A stretch of 64,000 nucleotides of DNA, taken from positions 258,370 to 322,369 of the forward strand of contig NZ_BAPT01000056.1 of the NCBI RefSeq assembly GCF_025995235.1, given 5' to 3'. The DNA is from Ameyamaea chiangmaiensis. Its GTDB lineage: Bacteria; Pseudomonadota; Alphaproteobacteria; Acetobacterales; Acetobacteraceae. This document shows positions 44,337 through 52,573 of this stretch, in pieces. The notes beneath the pieces are model-generated. The model searched no databases. It saw nothing but the letters and a program-made list of their open reading frames with translations, and was not told the DNA's origin. The position numbers and the translations under genes are program-made. Within the stretch, counting starts at the first letter, position 1; every line of letters starts with the position of its first letter.

Positions 44337-44349
44337 TGCAAAAATTGCA
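44337..44349. promoter_or_regulatory. inverted repeat TGCAA-N3-TTGCA upstream of sugar porter
   Basis: Perfect 5-bp arms separated by AAA, about 138 bases upstream of the porter gene and downstream of the TGTGA palindrome. A weak candidate operator. Confidence 0.3.
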
Positions 44350-44486
44350 TAGTGTGACACGTTAGCTGAGAGGACTTTCCTGCGCTCCACCCAGCGGCGG
44401 ACCCCGGGTGTCCGGGCAGCAGGCAACCAACAAGAATCCCGTAACGGGCAGACCCTTCCAAGAAAAAGGGCTGGAGATACAGAACA

Positions 44487-45890
44487 ATGAGTGAAGCAGT
44501 ATTTTCAACGCATCCGGACGCCGTGCCTCGTACGGCCAAGGGCGTCCTGACGGCCGTCCTGGCCGCCGTCGCGGGCCTGATGTTCGGCCTCGATATCGGT
44601 GTGATCTCTGGTGCGCTCAGCTTCATCGCCAAGGATTTTGGCGCGTCGCAGGCCGCGCAGGAGTGGATCGTCTCGTCCATGATGTTCGGGGCCGCCATCG
44701 GTGCCCTGTTCGCCGGGCGCCTGTCCTTTTCATTCGGCCGCAAGAAGTCGCTGGTTCTCGGCGCGTGCCTGTTCGTTGTCGGTTCGCTGCTGTGTGCCGT
44801 CGCGACGTCGGTGGCTATGCTGATCGGCGCGCGCGTCGTGCTCGGTCTGGCCATCGGCATCGCGACTTTCACCGCGCCGCTTTACATCTCCGAGGTGTCG
44901 GACCATGCGCGCCGCGGCTCGCTGATCTCGACGTATCAGTTGATGATCACCATCGGCATTCTGGTCGCCTTCGTCTCCGACGCGCTGTTTTCTTATTATG
45001 AGGCCTGGCGCTGGATGCTGGGCGTGGTGGCGTTCCCCGGGCTGGTGTTCCTGGTGGGCGTGATGTTCCTGCCCGACAGCCCGCGCTGGCTGATCATGCG
45101 TGGCCGCCACGAGGAAGCGCACAAGGTGCTGACGTCCCTGCGCGGCGACGAACGTCTGGCGCATCTGGAAACGCGCGATATCGTCGAGCAGCTTCAGGAG
45201 CGCCAGCAGGGTTTCACCCTGTTCCGCAACAATCCCAATTTCCGCCGCTCGGTCTTTCTGGGTATCGCGCTTCAGGTCGTGCAGCAGTTCACCGGCATGA
45301 ACGTGGTCATGTATTACGCTCCACGCATCTTCGAGGCGACCGGCTTCGGGCAGGGCGCGCAGATGTGGGGGACGGCGATCGTCGGTCTGGTCAACGTGCT
45401 CTCGACCTTTATCGCTATCGGCTATGTCGATAAATGGGGTCGTCGCCCGATGCTGCTGGCCGGTTTCGTCGTCATGGCGCTTGGCATGGGGGTTCTTGGC
45501 ACCATGCTGTATATCGGCACGGGCACCGATATGGCGCGCTATCTGTCGGTGGCGGTGCTGCTGTGCTTCATCATCGGTTTTGCCTTCTCGGCCGGTCCGC
45601 TGATCTGGATCCTGTGCTCCGAGGTGCAGCCGCTGCAGGGCCGCGATTTCGGAATCGCGTGTTCCACCTTCACCAACTGGGGTGCCAACATGGTCGTTGG
45701 CGCGACGTTCCTGACGTTGCTGTCGACGCTGGGCACGGCGCAGACCTTCTGGCTCTATGCCGCTCTGAACGCCCTGTTCATCGTCTTCACCCTGCGCTTC
45801 GTCCCCGAGACGCGCGGCGTGTCGCTGGAGCAGATCGAGCGCAACCTGATGGCGGGCAAGCCGCTGAACGAGATCGGCCAGCCTGTCTGA
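44487..45890 (+). CDS. MFS sugar:proton symporter (GalP/XylE type)
   Basis: A 467-residue transporter with 12 membrane helices of the sugar porter family. Signatures are GLMFGLDIGVISGAL in TM1, FGRKKSL after TM2, ARVVLGLAIGIATFTAPLYISE, the loop motif PDSPRWLI, QQFTGMNVVMYYAP in TM7, DKWGRRPML, and PETRGVSLEQIE after TM12. It resembles hexose importers such as GalP, not the DgoT galactonate carrier (a different MFS group). Its place after the dgo genes suggests import of galactose or a related sugar. GGAG lies 10 bases before the ATG. It has its own 252-base upstream region with palindromes. Confidence 0.9.
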   Translation: MSEAVFSTHPDAVPRTAKGVLTAVLAAVAGLMFGLDIGVISGALSFIAKDFGASQAAQEWIVSSMMFGAAIGALFAGRLSFSFGRKKSLVLGACLFVVGSLLCAVATSVAMLIGARVVLGLAIGIATFTAPLYISEVSDHARRGSLISTYQLMITIGILVAFVSDALFSYYEAWRWMLGVVAFPGLVFLVGVMFLPDSPRWLIMRGRHEEAHKVLTSLRGDERLAHLETRDIVEQLQERQQGFTLFRNNPNFRRSVFLGIALQVVQQFTGMNVVMYYAPRIFEATGFGQGAQMWGTAIVGLVNVLSTFIAIGYVDKWGRRPMLLAGFVVMALGMGVLGTMLYIGTGTDMARYLSVAVLLCFIIGFAFSAGPLIWILCSEVQPLQGRDFGIACSTFTNWGANMVVGATFLTLLSTLGTAQTFWLYAALNALFIVFTLRFVPETRGVSLEQIERNLMAGKPLNEIGQPV

Positions 45891-45933
45891 CCGCTTTCTC
45901 TCCGGCCCCCTTTGCCAAAAGGGGGACTACGGT

Positions 45934-45968
45934 AAAAAAAGCCGGCCCCGTGAGGGAGCCGGCTTTTT
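45934..45968. terminator. bidirectional Rho-independent terminator
   Basis: A7 then GCCGGC (45941-45946), an 11-base loop, GCCGGC (45958-45963) and TTTTT. It has a T-run on both strands and stands between the converging porter and superoxide dismutase genes, so it can end both transcripts. Confidence 0.88.
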
Positions 45969-46003
45969 CGTGTCCGGCCGGCGCTGGGCCAGCCGACGTC
46001 GCA

Positions 46004-46612
46004 TCAGGCTGCGGCGAGCTGGGCGGCCGCGAACTCGTAGTTCGCCAGCTTGTCCAGATAGTTGGTGATGTAATCCGGGCGACGGTTGCGGAAATCGAGG
46101 TAGTAGGCGTGCTCCCACACGTCGAGACCGAGCAGCGCCGTGCCCTGGCCTTCGGCCAGCGGGTTGGAACCATTGGCGGTCTTGGTGACGGCCAGCTTGC
46201 CGTCCTTGCCCAGAACGAGCCAGGCCCAGCCGGAGCCGAACTGCGTGGTTGCGGCCTTCTTGAATTCTTCCTTGAAGGCATCGACGCTGCCGAGATCGGC
46301 AGTGATTTTCGCGGCCAGTGCATCGGGGATCACGCCGCCCTTGGGGGCGAGGTTCTGCCAGAACAGGATGTGGTTCCAGTGCTGGCCCGCATTGTTGAAC
46401 ACCGGCGCCTTGGACGCGTCGCCCTTGACGGCCAGAATGACCTCGTCGAGCGACTTGCCCTGCAGCTCCGGCTGGGCGTCGACGAAACCGTTCAGGGCGG
46501 TGACATACGCCTGGTGGTGCTTTCCGTGATGCAGTTCGAGCGTTTCCTGGCACATGCCCGCCGCCGCCAGGGCATTGGGAGCGTAGGGAAGGGCTGGCAG
46601 TTCGAAAGCCAT
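46004..46612 (-). CDS. sodB: superoxide dismutase, Fe type
   Basis: A 202-residue cytoplasmic enzyme. Metal ligands are in LHHGKHHQAYV (first His), QHWNHILFW (second His), and DVWEHAYYLDF (Asp and third His). The Gln directly before HWNH points to the Fe (or cambialistic) form; Mn enzymes usually have Gly there. ATG 46612 is preferred over 46624 because GGAG is 6 bases upstream. The transcript ends at the shared terminator at 45934-45968. Confidence 0.95.
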   Translation of the reverse strand: MAFELPALPYAPNALAAAGMCQETLELHHGKHHQAYVTALNGFVDAQPELQGKSLDEVILAVKGDASKAPVFNNAGQHWNHILFWQNLAPKGGVIPDALAAKITADLGSVDAFKEEFKKAATTQFGSGWAWLVLGKDGKLAVTKTANGSNPLAEGQGTALLGLDVWEHAYYLDFRNRRPDYITNYLDKLANYEFAAAQLAAA

Positions 46613-46742
46613 GACGTTCTCCATTGTCTAAAGGGCAATATTTTGCCGCGCTTCCAGAGCTATGGGCCCTGCCCCCGAGCGTCAAGGGACGCGGTCGCGT
46701 GTCGGGCTTGCTCACCCGTGCGATGGACGGCATGTGATCACG

Positions 46743-47576
46743 ATGCCTGTCTCACCTGACCACAACAACGCGTCCCCCCTGTCGGTTGCGGCGCAGATCG
46801 CGCGGCGGTCCGATCCGGACCGGTTCTTCTGCGCCCTGCTGTTGCCAGCGGCGGTGCGCGAGGTCGCGATGACGCTGATCGCGTTTCATCACGAGGCGAC
46901 GCGGGCGGTGGTCAATCCACAGTCGCATGCGCTGGCCGGACCGATGGCCGGCCTCATCCGGCTGCAATGGTGGCGCGAGATCGTCGAGGGCGCCCCGCAC
47001 AGACATGAACTTGCCGACCCCCTGCGCCAGGCCGTGGCGTCAGGGCTTCTGCCTGTGGACGCTCTGCTGGGTATTCTCGAGGCCCGCGAGGCCGAGCTGG
47101 AGGGTATGGGCGACTGGGAGGCGTGGCGTCTCATGATGCTGCGCGGGGCGGGGGGTGTCTCCCGGGCGCTCGCGCATGCTTTGGGCGAGCGCGATACGAA
47201 CCGGCTGGACGCGGCGGCGGCTGCGGGCGCGGTTTACGGGATCGGCGGCCTTGTCCGGCATCTGCCGCTGGTCATCGCAAACGGCCGCAGCCCGCTGCCT
47301 GATTCGGTGGTGGAAGCGAACGGGGCCTCGCGCGACTCCCTGCCTCTGCGCCTCGATGACGGTGCGCTGCGCGCGATTGACGGTCTGTTGCGGGAAGAAG
47401 GGGCGCGGATGCTGGACCGTGCCTGCGCGACACGCCCGGGGTCGGGTCGGGTGGGGGCTGTCCTGATTGGCGTGCTGGGCGCGCGTGATCTGCGCAGGCC
47501 ATGCGCCCCGGGCGCGCCGCGCGGCCTTGGCGATCGGCTGGCCGTGCTGGCGGCGCGGGCGCGCGGGCGCCTGTGA
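46743..47576 (+). CDS. squalene/phytoene-synthase-fold protein, NDUFAF6-like
   Basis: A 277-residue helical protein of the squalene/phytoene synthase superfamily. LIRLQWWREIVEG and YGIGGLVRHLP align with the group that includes the complex I assembly factor NDUFAF6. The aspartate-rich motifs needed for prenyl synthesis are missing: FHHEATRAV stands where a DD-rich motif is expected, and no second DxxxD is seen. So assembly or another non-catalytic role is more likely than carotenoid or hopanoid synthesis. No operon partner. ATG 46743 was chosen over the upstream frame, which overlaps the sodB promoter side. Confidence 0.72.
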   Translation: MPVSPDHNNASPLSVAAQIARRSDPDRFFCALLLPAAVREVAMTLIAFHHEATRAVVNPQSHALAGPMAGLIRLQWWREIVEGAPHRHELADPLRQAVASGLLPVDALLGILEAREAELEGMGDWEAWRLMMLRGAGGVSRALAHALGERDTNRLDAAAAAGAVYGIGGLVRHLPLVIANGRSPLPDSVVEANGASRDSLPLRLDDGALRAIDGLLREEGARMLDRACATRPGSGRVGAVLIGVLGARDLRRPCAPGAPRGLGDRLAVLAARARGRL

Positions 47577-47599
47577 TGCGGGTCGGCCGCGCGCGCTTT

Positions 47600-48472
47600 T
47601 TACGGCGCGTTGGCCACGAGATGTTCCATCACGCCGATCAGCGCCGCGTAGTCGTCCTGTTCATGACGCCGCGCCGAAAGCGCCAGCATCTGGGTCGAGG
47701 CGGCCACGGTCGGCACCGGCACCCGCACTCCCTCCGCGCCCCGCAGCAGCAGCCCCATGTCCTTGAGCATCAAGCGCGTGGGGAACTGGGGGGCGAAATC
47801 GCCGACCTTGGCGGCCTTGAGCTTGCGTTTGTGATGCGGTGACAGCACGGCGACCTGATCGAGCGCATCGAACAGCGTCGAACGGTTGAGACCGCTCGCC
47901 AGTCCATAGGCCACGCATTCCGCGAGCGCGGACAGCCCGGTTCCCATGATTCCGTTGACGACCAGCTTCAGCTTCGCGCCGCTGCCAGCGGGTCCGGCAT
48001 GGATCGTCGCCTTGCCGATCACCGCGAACACGGGTGCGGCGCGTTCGAGAGCGTCCGTCTCGCCTCCGGCCAGCACCACGAGTTGTCCGGCCTCTGCCTC
48101 CGGAGTGGAGCCCGAGACGGGCGCGTCCACCGCGCAGGTCCCTCGTGCCGAGGCGGCGTCGTGGAGGGCCACCGCCGCCTCGGGCGAGACGGAACTCGTG
48201 TTGATGACCAGCGTATCGGCGGACAGACCCGCGATCAGGCCGTCCGGCCCCTGCGTCGCCGTGGCGAGCGCGGCGTCGTCCGGCACGCACACAATGACGG
48301 TGTCCGACCATGCCGCGATGTCCCGCGCGGTGGCCAGAAAACGCAGCGCCCCGTCGCCGCCCTTGCCCGACGGCGTGTAGGCGGCGATCTCCGCGCCCGC
48401 TCTCCGCAGGTTTTCGCCCATCCGGCTGGCCATAGCGCCGAAACCGATAAAGCCTATTTTGCCCAGTGTCAT
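47600..48472 (-). CDS. NAD(P)-dependent oxidoreductase, 3-hydroxyisobutyrate dehydrogenase family
   Basis: A 290-residue beta-hydroxyacid dehydrogenase. The Rossmann loop is GFIGFGAMASRM, the substrate loop DAPVSGSTPEAEAGQL, and the catalytic lysine segment is GSGAKLKLVVNGIMG. The family includes 3-hydroxyisobutyrate, tartronate semialdehyde and glyoxylate/succinic semialdehyde reductases; the substrate is not clear. It starts at ATG 48472 and converges with the preceding gene with 23 bases between. The divergent 257-base region to msrP shows no other gene. Confidence 0.85.
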   Translation of the reverse strand: MTLGKIGFIGFGAMASRMGENLRRAGAEIAAYTPSGKGGDGALRFLATARDIAAWSDTVIVCVPDDAALATATQGPDGLIAGLSADTLVINTSSVSPEAAVALHDAASARGTCAVDAPVSGSTPEAEAGQLVVLAGGETDALERAAPVFAVIGKATIHAGPAGSGAKLKLVVNGIMGTGLSALAECVAYGLASGLNRSTLFDALDQVAVLSPHHKRKLKAAKVGDFAPQFPTRLMLKDMGLLLRGAEGVRVPVPTVAASTQMLALSARRHEQDDYAALIGVMEHLVANAP

Positions 48473-48729
48473 ACGCGTCCCCTTTTTGCCCGTGTGGCGA
48501 CCTGTCTGTGCGATAACGTCGTAGCGACTGGATGGTCGCAGCGCCGATCTGCCAAGGCGTCCATGACGGGCGTGTTACGATCGCGTCATGCGCACCCAAA
48601 ACGGTTGCGAGCGGGATCGTGCCGGTTGAACGTCCGCCATCGCACACCTTGTTGTGTCGACCGCGTTGTACGGGCGATCGCCGATGCGCATGTGGTCGTT
48701 GGCTGATCAGCGCAGGACAGGAGGACAAC

Positions 48730-49671
48730 ATGGCGCGCTTGAGACTGCCGGCTGTGTCGGGCAGCGATATCACGTCCCGGGAGGCGTGGCTGAACCGTCG
48801 CTCGTTCCTGGTGAGCGGCGCGGCAACGGGTCTGGGCATCGGATCGGCGCGGGCTGCCGGGACGCTGAAGGCACGTGCGACGAGCTACACCGTCAAGGAT
48901 CCGCCGACCCCGCGCGTCGACGTCACGACGTACAACAACTTTTACGAATTCGGTCTCGACAAGGGCGACCCCGTGCAAAACAGCGGCGGTTTTCATCCGG
49001 AGCCGTGGACCGTGCGGGTCGACGGGCTGGTGCGTCAGCCGCGGACCTTTTCCATGGACGATCTGGCCGCGCTGATGCCGGTGGAGGAACGTATCTATCG
49101 CATGCGTTGTGTCGAGGCATGGTCGATGGTCATTCCGTGGGATGGTTTTGCCTTGGCGGCGCTTCTGGGCGTGGTCGAGCCGTTGGGGGATGCCAAATAC
49201 GTGGCGTTCGAGTCTGTCCTGCGTCCCGATGAGATGCCCGGGCAGAGGGGCGGTCTGGCATCGCTCGACTGGCCCTATGTCGAGGGGTTGCGTCTGGACG
49301 AAGCGATGAACCCGCTGACCTTCATGGCAGTCGGGCTGTATGGCGACCGGTTGCCCAACCAGAACGGGGCGCCGTTGCGTCTGGTCGTGCCGTGGAAATA
49401 CGGGTTCAAGGGTGCGAAGTCGATCGTCCGCATCCGTCTGGTCGCGGACATGCCACGCACGACGTGGCACTCCATGGCGCCGGAGGAATATGGCTTTTAC
49501 GCCAACGTCAACCCGACCGTGGATCATCCGCGCTGGAGCCAGGGTTCCGAACGGGTGATCGGCAGTTCCGGCTTTTTCGGCGCGGGCCGTCGCACGACCG
49601 AAATGTTCAACGGCTATGGCGAACAGGTGGCGTCCTTGTACGCGGGCATGGACCTGCGGAGATGGTACTGA
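48730..49671 (+). CDS. msrP: protein-methionine-sulfoxide reductase catalytic subunit MsrP
   Basis: A 313-residue molybdopterin enzyme repairing oxidised methionine in periplasmic proteins. The Tat signal NRRSFLVSGA precedes an AxA site (SARAAG). The Mo-binding cysteine is Cys127 in YRMRCVEAWSMVIPW. Other family parts are YNNFYEFGLDKGDP near residue 70 and MAVGLYGDRLPNQNGAPLRLVVPWKYGFK. GGAGG lies 6 bases before ATG 48730. It is one base from msrQ and surely co-transcribed. Confidence 0.94.
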   Translation: MARLRLPAVSGSDITSREAWLNRRSFLVSGAATGLGIGSARAAGTLKARATSYTVKDPPTPRVDVTTYNNFYEFGLDKGDPVQNSGGFHPEPWTVRVDGLVRQPRTFSMDDLAALMPVEERIYRMRCVEAWSMVIPWDGFALAALLGVVEPLGDAKYVAFESVLRPDEMPGQRGGLASLDWPYVEGLRLDEAMNPLTFMAVGLYGDRLPNQNGAPLRLVVPWKYGFKGAKSIVRIRLVADMPRTTWHSMAPEEYGFYANVNPTVDHPRWSQGSERVIGSSGFFGAGRRTTEMFNGYGEQVASLYAGMDLRRWY

Positions 49672-49672
49672 A

Positions 49673-50332
49673 ATGCCGTCCCGACGCGCGCCCGTCGTAT
49701 TCCCGTCCCGGTTGGAGCTCTGGCTGATCACGCTGATCGGACTGGTGCCGGCTGGTCTGTACTTTTGGTACGGAGCGCATAACCAGCTTGGCGCGGACCC
49801 GGTGAATGTCTTCGAACGCTGGCTGGGGCTCTGGGGCGTGCGGTTCCTGGTCGTAACGCTGGCGATTGCGCCACTGCGTGATCTGGGCGTGATCAATCTG
49901 GTGCGGTACCGGCGCACGTTCGGGCTGCTGGTCTTCTGGTATGCGGTGATGCATGTCGCGACCTATGGCGTGCTGGACCAGCATCTCGACCTGAGAGCCG
50001 TGTTCGGGGAGGTCACGACGAAACCCTTCCTGATGGTCGGGCTTGCGGCGTTCGTGCTGCTGTGCCCGCTGGCCGCGACCTCCAACCGCTGGTCGATACG
50101 AACGCTGGGCCGCCTGTGGGGCACGCTGCATCGCGGGGTCTATGTGGTGGCTGCCCTGGCAGGCGTGCACTTCCTGATGGCGTTCAAGACCTATACCGTG
50201 ACGAGCGTCGGCTATGCCGCTGCCCTGTTCGTGCTGGGTGCGGCTGGGGTGGTGCGACGCGTGCGGCACAACGGCCGTAGGCGGATGTCGGCGGCGAACG
50301 AACCGATGCGGCGGCCAAAGACGACCGGATGA
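49673..50332 (+). CDS. msrQ: heme-binding membrane subunit MsrQ
   Basis: A 219-residue ferric-reductase-like protein with about six membrane helices that passes electrons from quinol/flavin to MsrP. Helix histidines are in YAVMHVATYG, TLHRGVYVVAALAGVHF, fitting b-type heme ligation. The N-terminus is short and basic. It starts one base after the msrP stop. The gene converges with the following minus-strand gene; the 133 bases between hold nothing recognised. Confidence 0.93.
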   Translation: MPSRRAPVVFPSRLELWLITLIGLVPAGLYFWYGAHNQLGADPVNVFERWLGLWGVRFLVVTLAIAPLRDLGVINLVRYRRTFGLLVFWYAVMHVATYGVLDQHLDLRAVFGEVTTKPFLMVGLAAFVLLCPLAATSNRWSIRTLGRLWGTLHRGVYVVAALAGVHFLMAFKTYTVTSVGYAAALFVLGAAGVVRRVRHNGRRRMSAANEPMRRPKTTG

Positions 50333-50465
50333 GACTGCGGACAGTCCATCCCCGGTCCCGGTACAGCGAGCCTTGTTGACGTCTTGCGCGGTGGAATGCC
50401 TACGACGCATTGGACTATCGATCGTGTTCACTCCTTCGCCCCTGTCCAGTCAAACGGGATCTGCC

Positions 50466-51224
50466 CTACGCCGCGCCCCGCGCCAGTCGGGCGATCACAT
50501 CGGGAAGCACGTCCGCCAGCCCGGTCGATGCACCCGCGTGGGTCGCCGACGTACCCGCATGGATATGGTGGGCGTCGGCCAGGAGAAGCCCGTCGGGCAA
50601 TGTATGGATGAATCCGGGCTGAAACCGCACACGAGCGGCCGGGATGCCGCAGGCCGTCACCACGGCGTTATGAGCGAGCACACCGAGTGCCACAACGACG
50701 CGCAGGTGCTGCATCGCCTGCAACTCCTCGCGGAGAAACCGGCTGCACTGACTGACCTCGGCGGGCTGAGGCAGTCCTGCGGGAGCGGGACAATGCACGG
50801 CGAATGTGATACGGCAGGAATACGTCCTCTGTGCCCGGTGCCCGGCGGCGCCCGACGGCCCAGAGGGCAGATGGTGGCGAAGCAGACCGTCAACGAGCCT
50901 CGGGTCGGCGGGTACACGTGAAGGCGATCCGCCCTCGAAACCCTGTGGCGGGGGCAGGGGACGCGGCGAAGGGGCGAGTGCGACGACGAGAACGTCCGAA
51001 TTCAGATCACCCATGGCGGCCGCCGGTCGTGTTTCGGCCACTGTGGGCATCCCGGGCGTGTCGGTCGTGAGTTGGGCGCGGAACTCCGCGAGACGGGGAC
51101 AGAGGCAGCAATCGTCCGGCGGAGCCTCTGCGCGCAGGGCCGCTCCGTAACTGCCCGCGGAGATCTCGGAGGGATGGCGTGCGGCCGCCCGCGATGACGA
51201 GTGTGCGTGTTGTGGGAAGGTCAT
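50466..51224 (-). CDS. divergent uracil-DNA-glycosylase-superfamily protein (type B-like)
   Basis: A 252-residue protein that keeps the Fe-S scaffold of family 4/5 UDGs: Cys39 and Cys42 in CCLCPRL, Cys145 in FAVHCPAP, and Cys160 14 residues on. The fold blocks SDVLVVALAP and LRVVVALGVLAHNAVV are present. However, the catalytic motif normally GANRTGRPFTGD after the LAP turn is replaced by SPRPLPPPQGFEGGSP, and the usual HPS-type DNA-binding loop is replaced by HHIHAGTSATHAG. It may be inactive or have changed chemistry. Its ATG begins directly after the stop of the NYN gene. Confidence 0.6.
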   Translation of the reverse strand: MTFPQHAHSSSRAAARHPSEISAGSYGAALRAEAPPDDCCLCPRLAEFRAQLTTDTPGMPTVAETRPAAAMGDLNSDVLVVALAPSPRPLPPPQGFEGGSPSRVPADPRLVDGLLRHHLPSGPSGAAGHRAQRTYSCRITFAVHCPAPAGLPQPAEVSQCSRFLREELQAMQHLRVVVALGVLAHNAVVTACGIPAARVRFQPGFIHTLPDGLLLADAHHIHAGTSATHAGASTGLADVLPDVIARLARGAA

Positions 51225-51830
51225 TCAGCGGTCTTCTGTTCGGTCTCGCCCGTCGTCGGCCGGATGACGGACGGGACTGTGATTGCGGGTGCGCTGATCG
51301 GGCGGGCGGCGGGCGATGTCGGGCAGGATGTCGGCCAGATCGATGAACTGGTCGGCTTGCCGCCGCAGTTCGTCGGCGATGACCCCCGGGCTCGTGCTCA
51401 GGGACGAGATGATGCTGACCCGCACGCCGCGCGCCTGCACGGCTTCGACGGCACGCCGCAGATCGCCGTCACCCGAGAACAGCACCATATGATCCGCGCG
51501 TGGTGCCATCTCGAGCATGTCGACCGCGATCTCCACCTCCATATTACCCTTGATGCGCTTGCGGCCGTTGCCATCGTTGTATTCCCGCGCCGGTTTGGTC
51601 ACGAGGGCATAACCGTTATAGGCAAGCCAGTCGGTCAGGGGACGGACGGGTGAATATTCGTCGCTGTCGAGCAGCGAGGCGTAGTAGTAGGCGCGGGTCA
51701 GAACGCACCGGCGACGGAAAAAGGCCAGCAGGTTGCGATAATCAACATCCGAGCCGAGATTGCGCGCTGTAAGATAAAGGGACGATCCGTCGATGAAGAC
51801 ACATGTTCGGTCCTGGGACAGGAAATACAT
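51225..51830 (-). CDS. NYN-domain protein (LabA/DUF88-type, PIN-like nuclease fold)
   Basis: A 200-residue protein. The NYN core has VFIDGSSLYLTARN (first metal Asp), RAYYYASL, KGNMEVEIAVDML (further Glu/Asp) and LFSGDGDLRRAVE (the two C-terminal Asp), then VRVSIISSLSTSPG, typical of LabA-like proteins. These acidic residues would bind Mg for RNA cleavage. The C-terminus is Arg-rich and disordered. ATG 51830 has AAAGG about 8 bases upstream. The stop is directly followed by the UDG-like start, so the two form an operon, divergent from folK across a 121-base AT-rich gap. Confidence 0.85.
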   Translation of the reverse strand: MYFLSQDRTCVFIDGSSLYLTARNLGSDVDYRNLLAFFRRRCVLTRAYYYASLLDSDEYSPVRPLTDWLAYNGYALVTKPAREYNDGNGRKRIKGNMEVEIAVDMLEMAPRADHMVLFSGDGDLRRAVEAVQARGVRVSIISSLSTSPGVIADELRRQADQFIDLADILPDIARRPPDQRTRNHSPVRHPADDGRDRTEDR

Positions 51831-51951
51831 TGAAGTGGCCTTTGGGGTTACGTGAGGTAATCGCGAAAAAGTTAAAATTTGGTTACCCGGAATGGGTCGA
51901 CTGCGTTGATTCAAATCGGAAGAACTTGTTAAGAAATGAAAGACACGCCGG

Positions 51952-52494
51952 ATGATCTTGGTGGCGATCGGGTCAAATATTTGCGGACTACATGGCGAAA
52001 CATCTCTCGAAATGTGTCAAAAAGCGATCTCACTTTTTTCAGTACATGACTCCATAAATGTGATGAATGTTTCGCGGTGGTATCGCTCGGCTCCTGTTCC
52101 TCGAACACTGGATCAGCCGGATTTCGTCAATGGGGTCGTGGCGCTTGCGACCGATCTCGCGCCCGACGCACTCGTGCGGATCATGCAGGGAATGGAGGTC
52201 GATGCCGGGCGCGTCCGGACGGTGCCCAACGCTCCGCGTCCGCTCGACCTGGATCTGATCGCCTATGGGGACCTGCGACGCGTGCCCGGAGATCGGACAG
52301 GGGAGGGCGTCGTGGCCGACCTCGTGCTGCCGCACCCCCGTGCGCATGAGCGGGCGTTCGTCCTGCTGCCGCTGCGCGATGTGTCCCCGTCCTGGCGCCA
52401 CCCGCTCTCCGGCCGTTCGATCGACGACCTGATCGCGGACCTGCCCCCCCAGGACATCGAGTCGCTGGAGGAACGCACGGCCAGTTCGCGCTGA
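51952..52494 (+). CDS. folK: 2-amino-4-hydroxy-6-hydroxymethyldihydropteridine diphosphokinase (HPPK)
   Basis: A 180-residue enzyme transferring pyrophosphate from ATP to the pterin in folate synthesis. MILVAIGSNI at the start, SRWYRSAPV, QPDFVNGVV, the catalytic block RPLDLDLIAYG (Mg-binding Asp pair), and LPHPRAHERAFVLLPL are visible. The first ~45 codons are AT-rich compared with the rest. No strong ribosome site was seen before the ATG. Followed by rpoZ after 79 bases. Confidence 0.93.
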   Translation: MILVAIGSNICGLHGETSLEMCQKAISLFSVHDSINVMNVSRWYRSAPVPRTLDQPDFVNGVVALATDLAPDALVRIMQGMEVDAGRVRTVPNAPRPLDLDLIAYGDLRRVPGDRTGEGVVADLVLPHPRAHERAFVLLPLRDVSPSWRHPLSGRSIDDLIADLPPQDIESLEERTASSR

Positions 52495-52573
52495 TCGAGT
52501 ATTTGATCGCGGGGCGCCGCTGTGGTAACACGATCGTTTATGAACCGTTTTACCAGAGCTGGGGGCTGACGGC

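Noticed and set aside
50466..51224. Frameshift in the UDG-like gene as cause of the missing motifs
   Set aside because: The alternative minus-strand frames across the motif region do not restore a GANRTGRPFTGD-like sequence.
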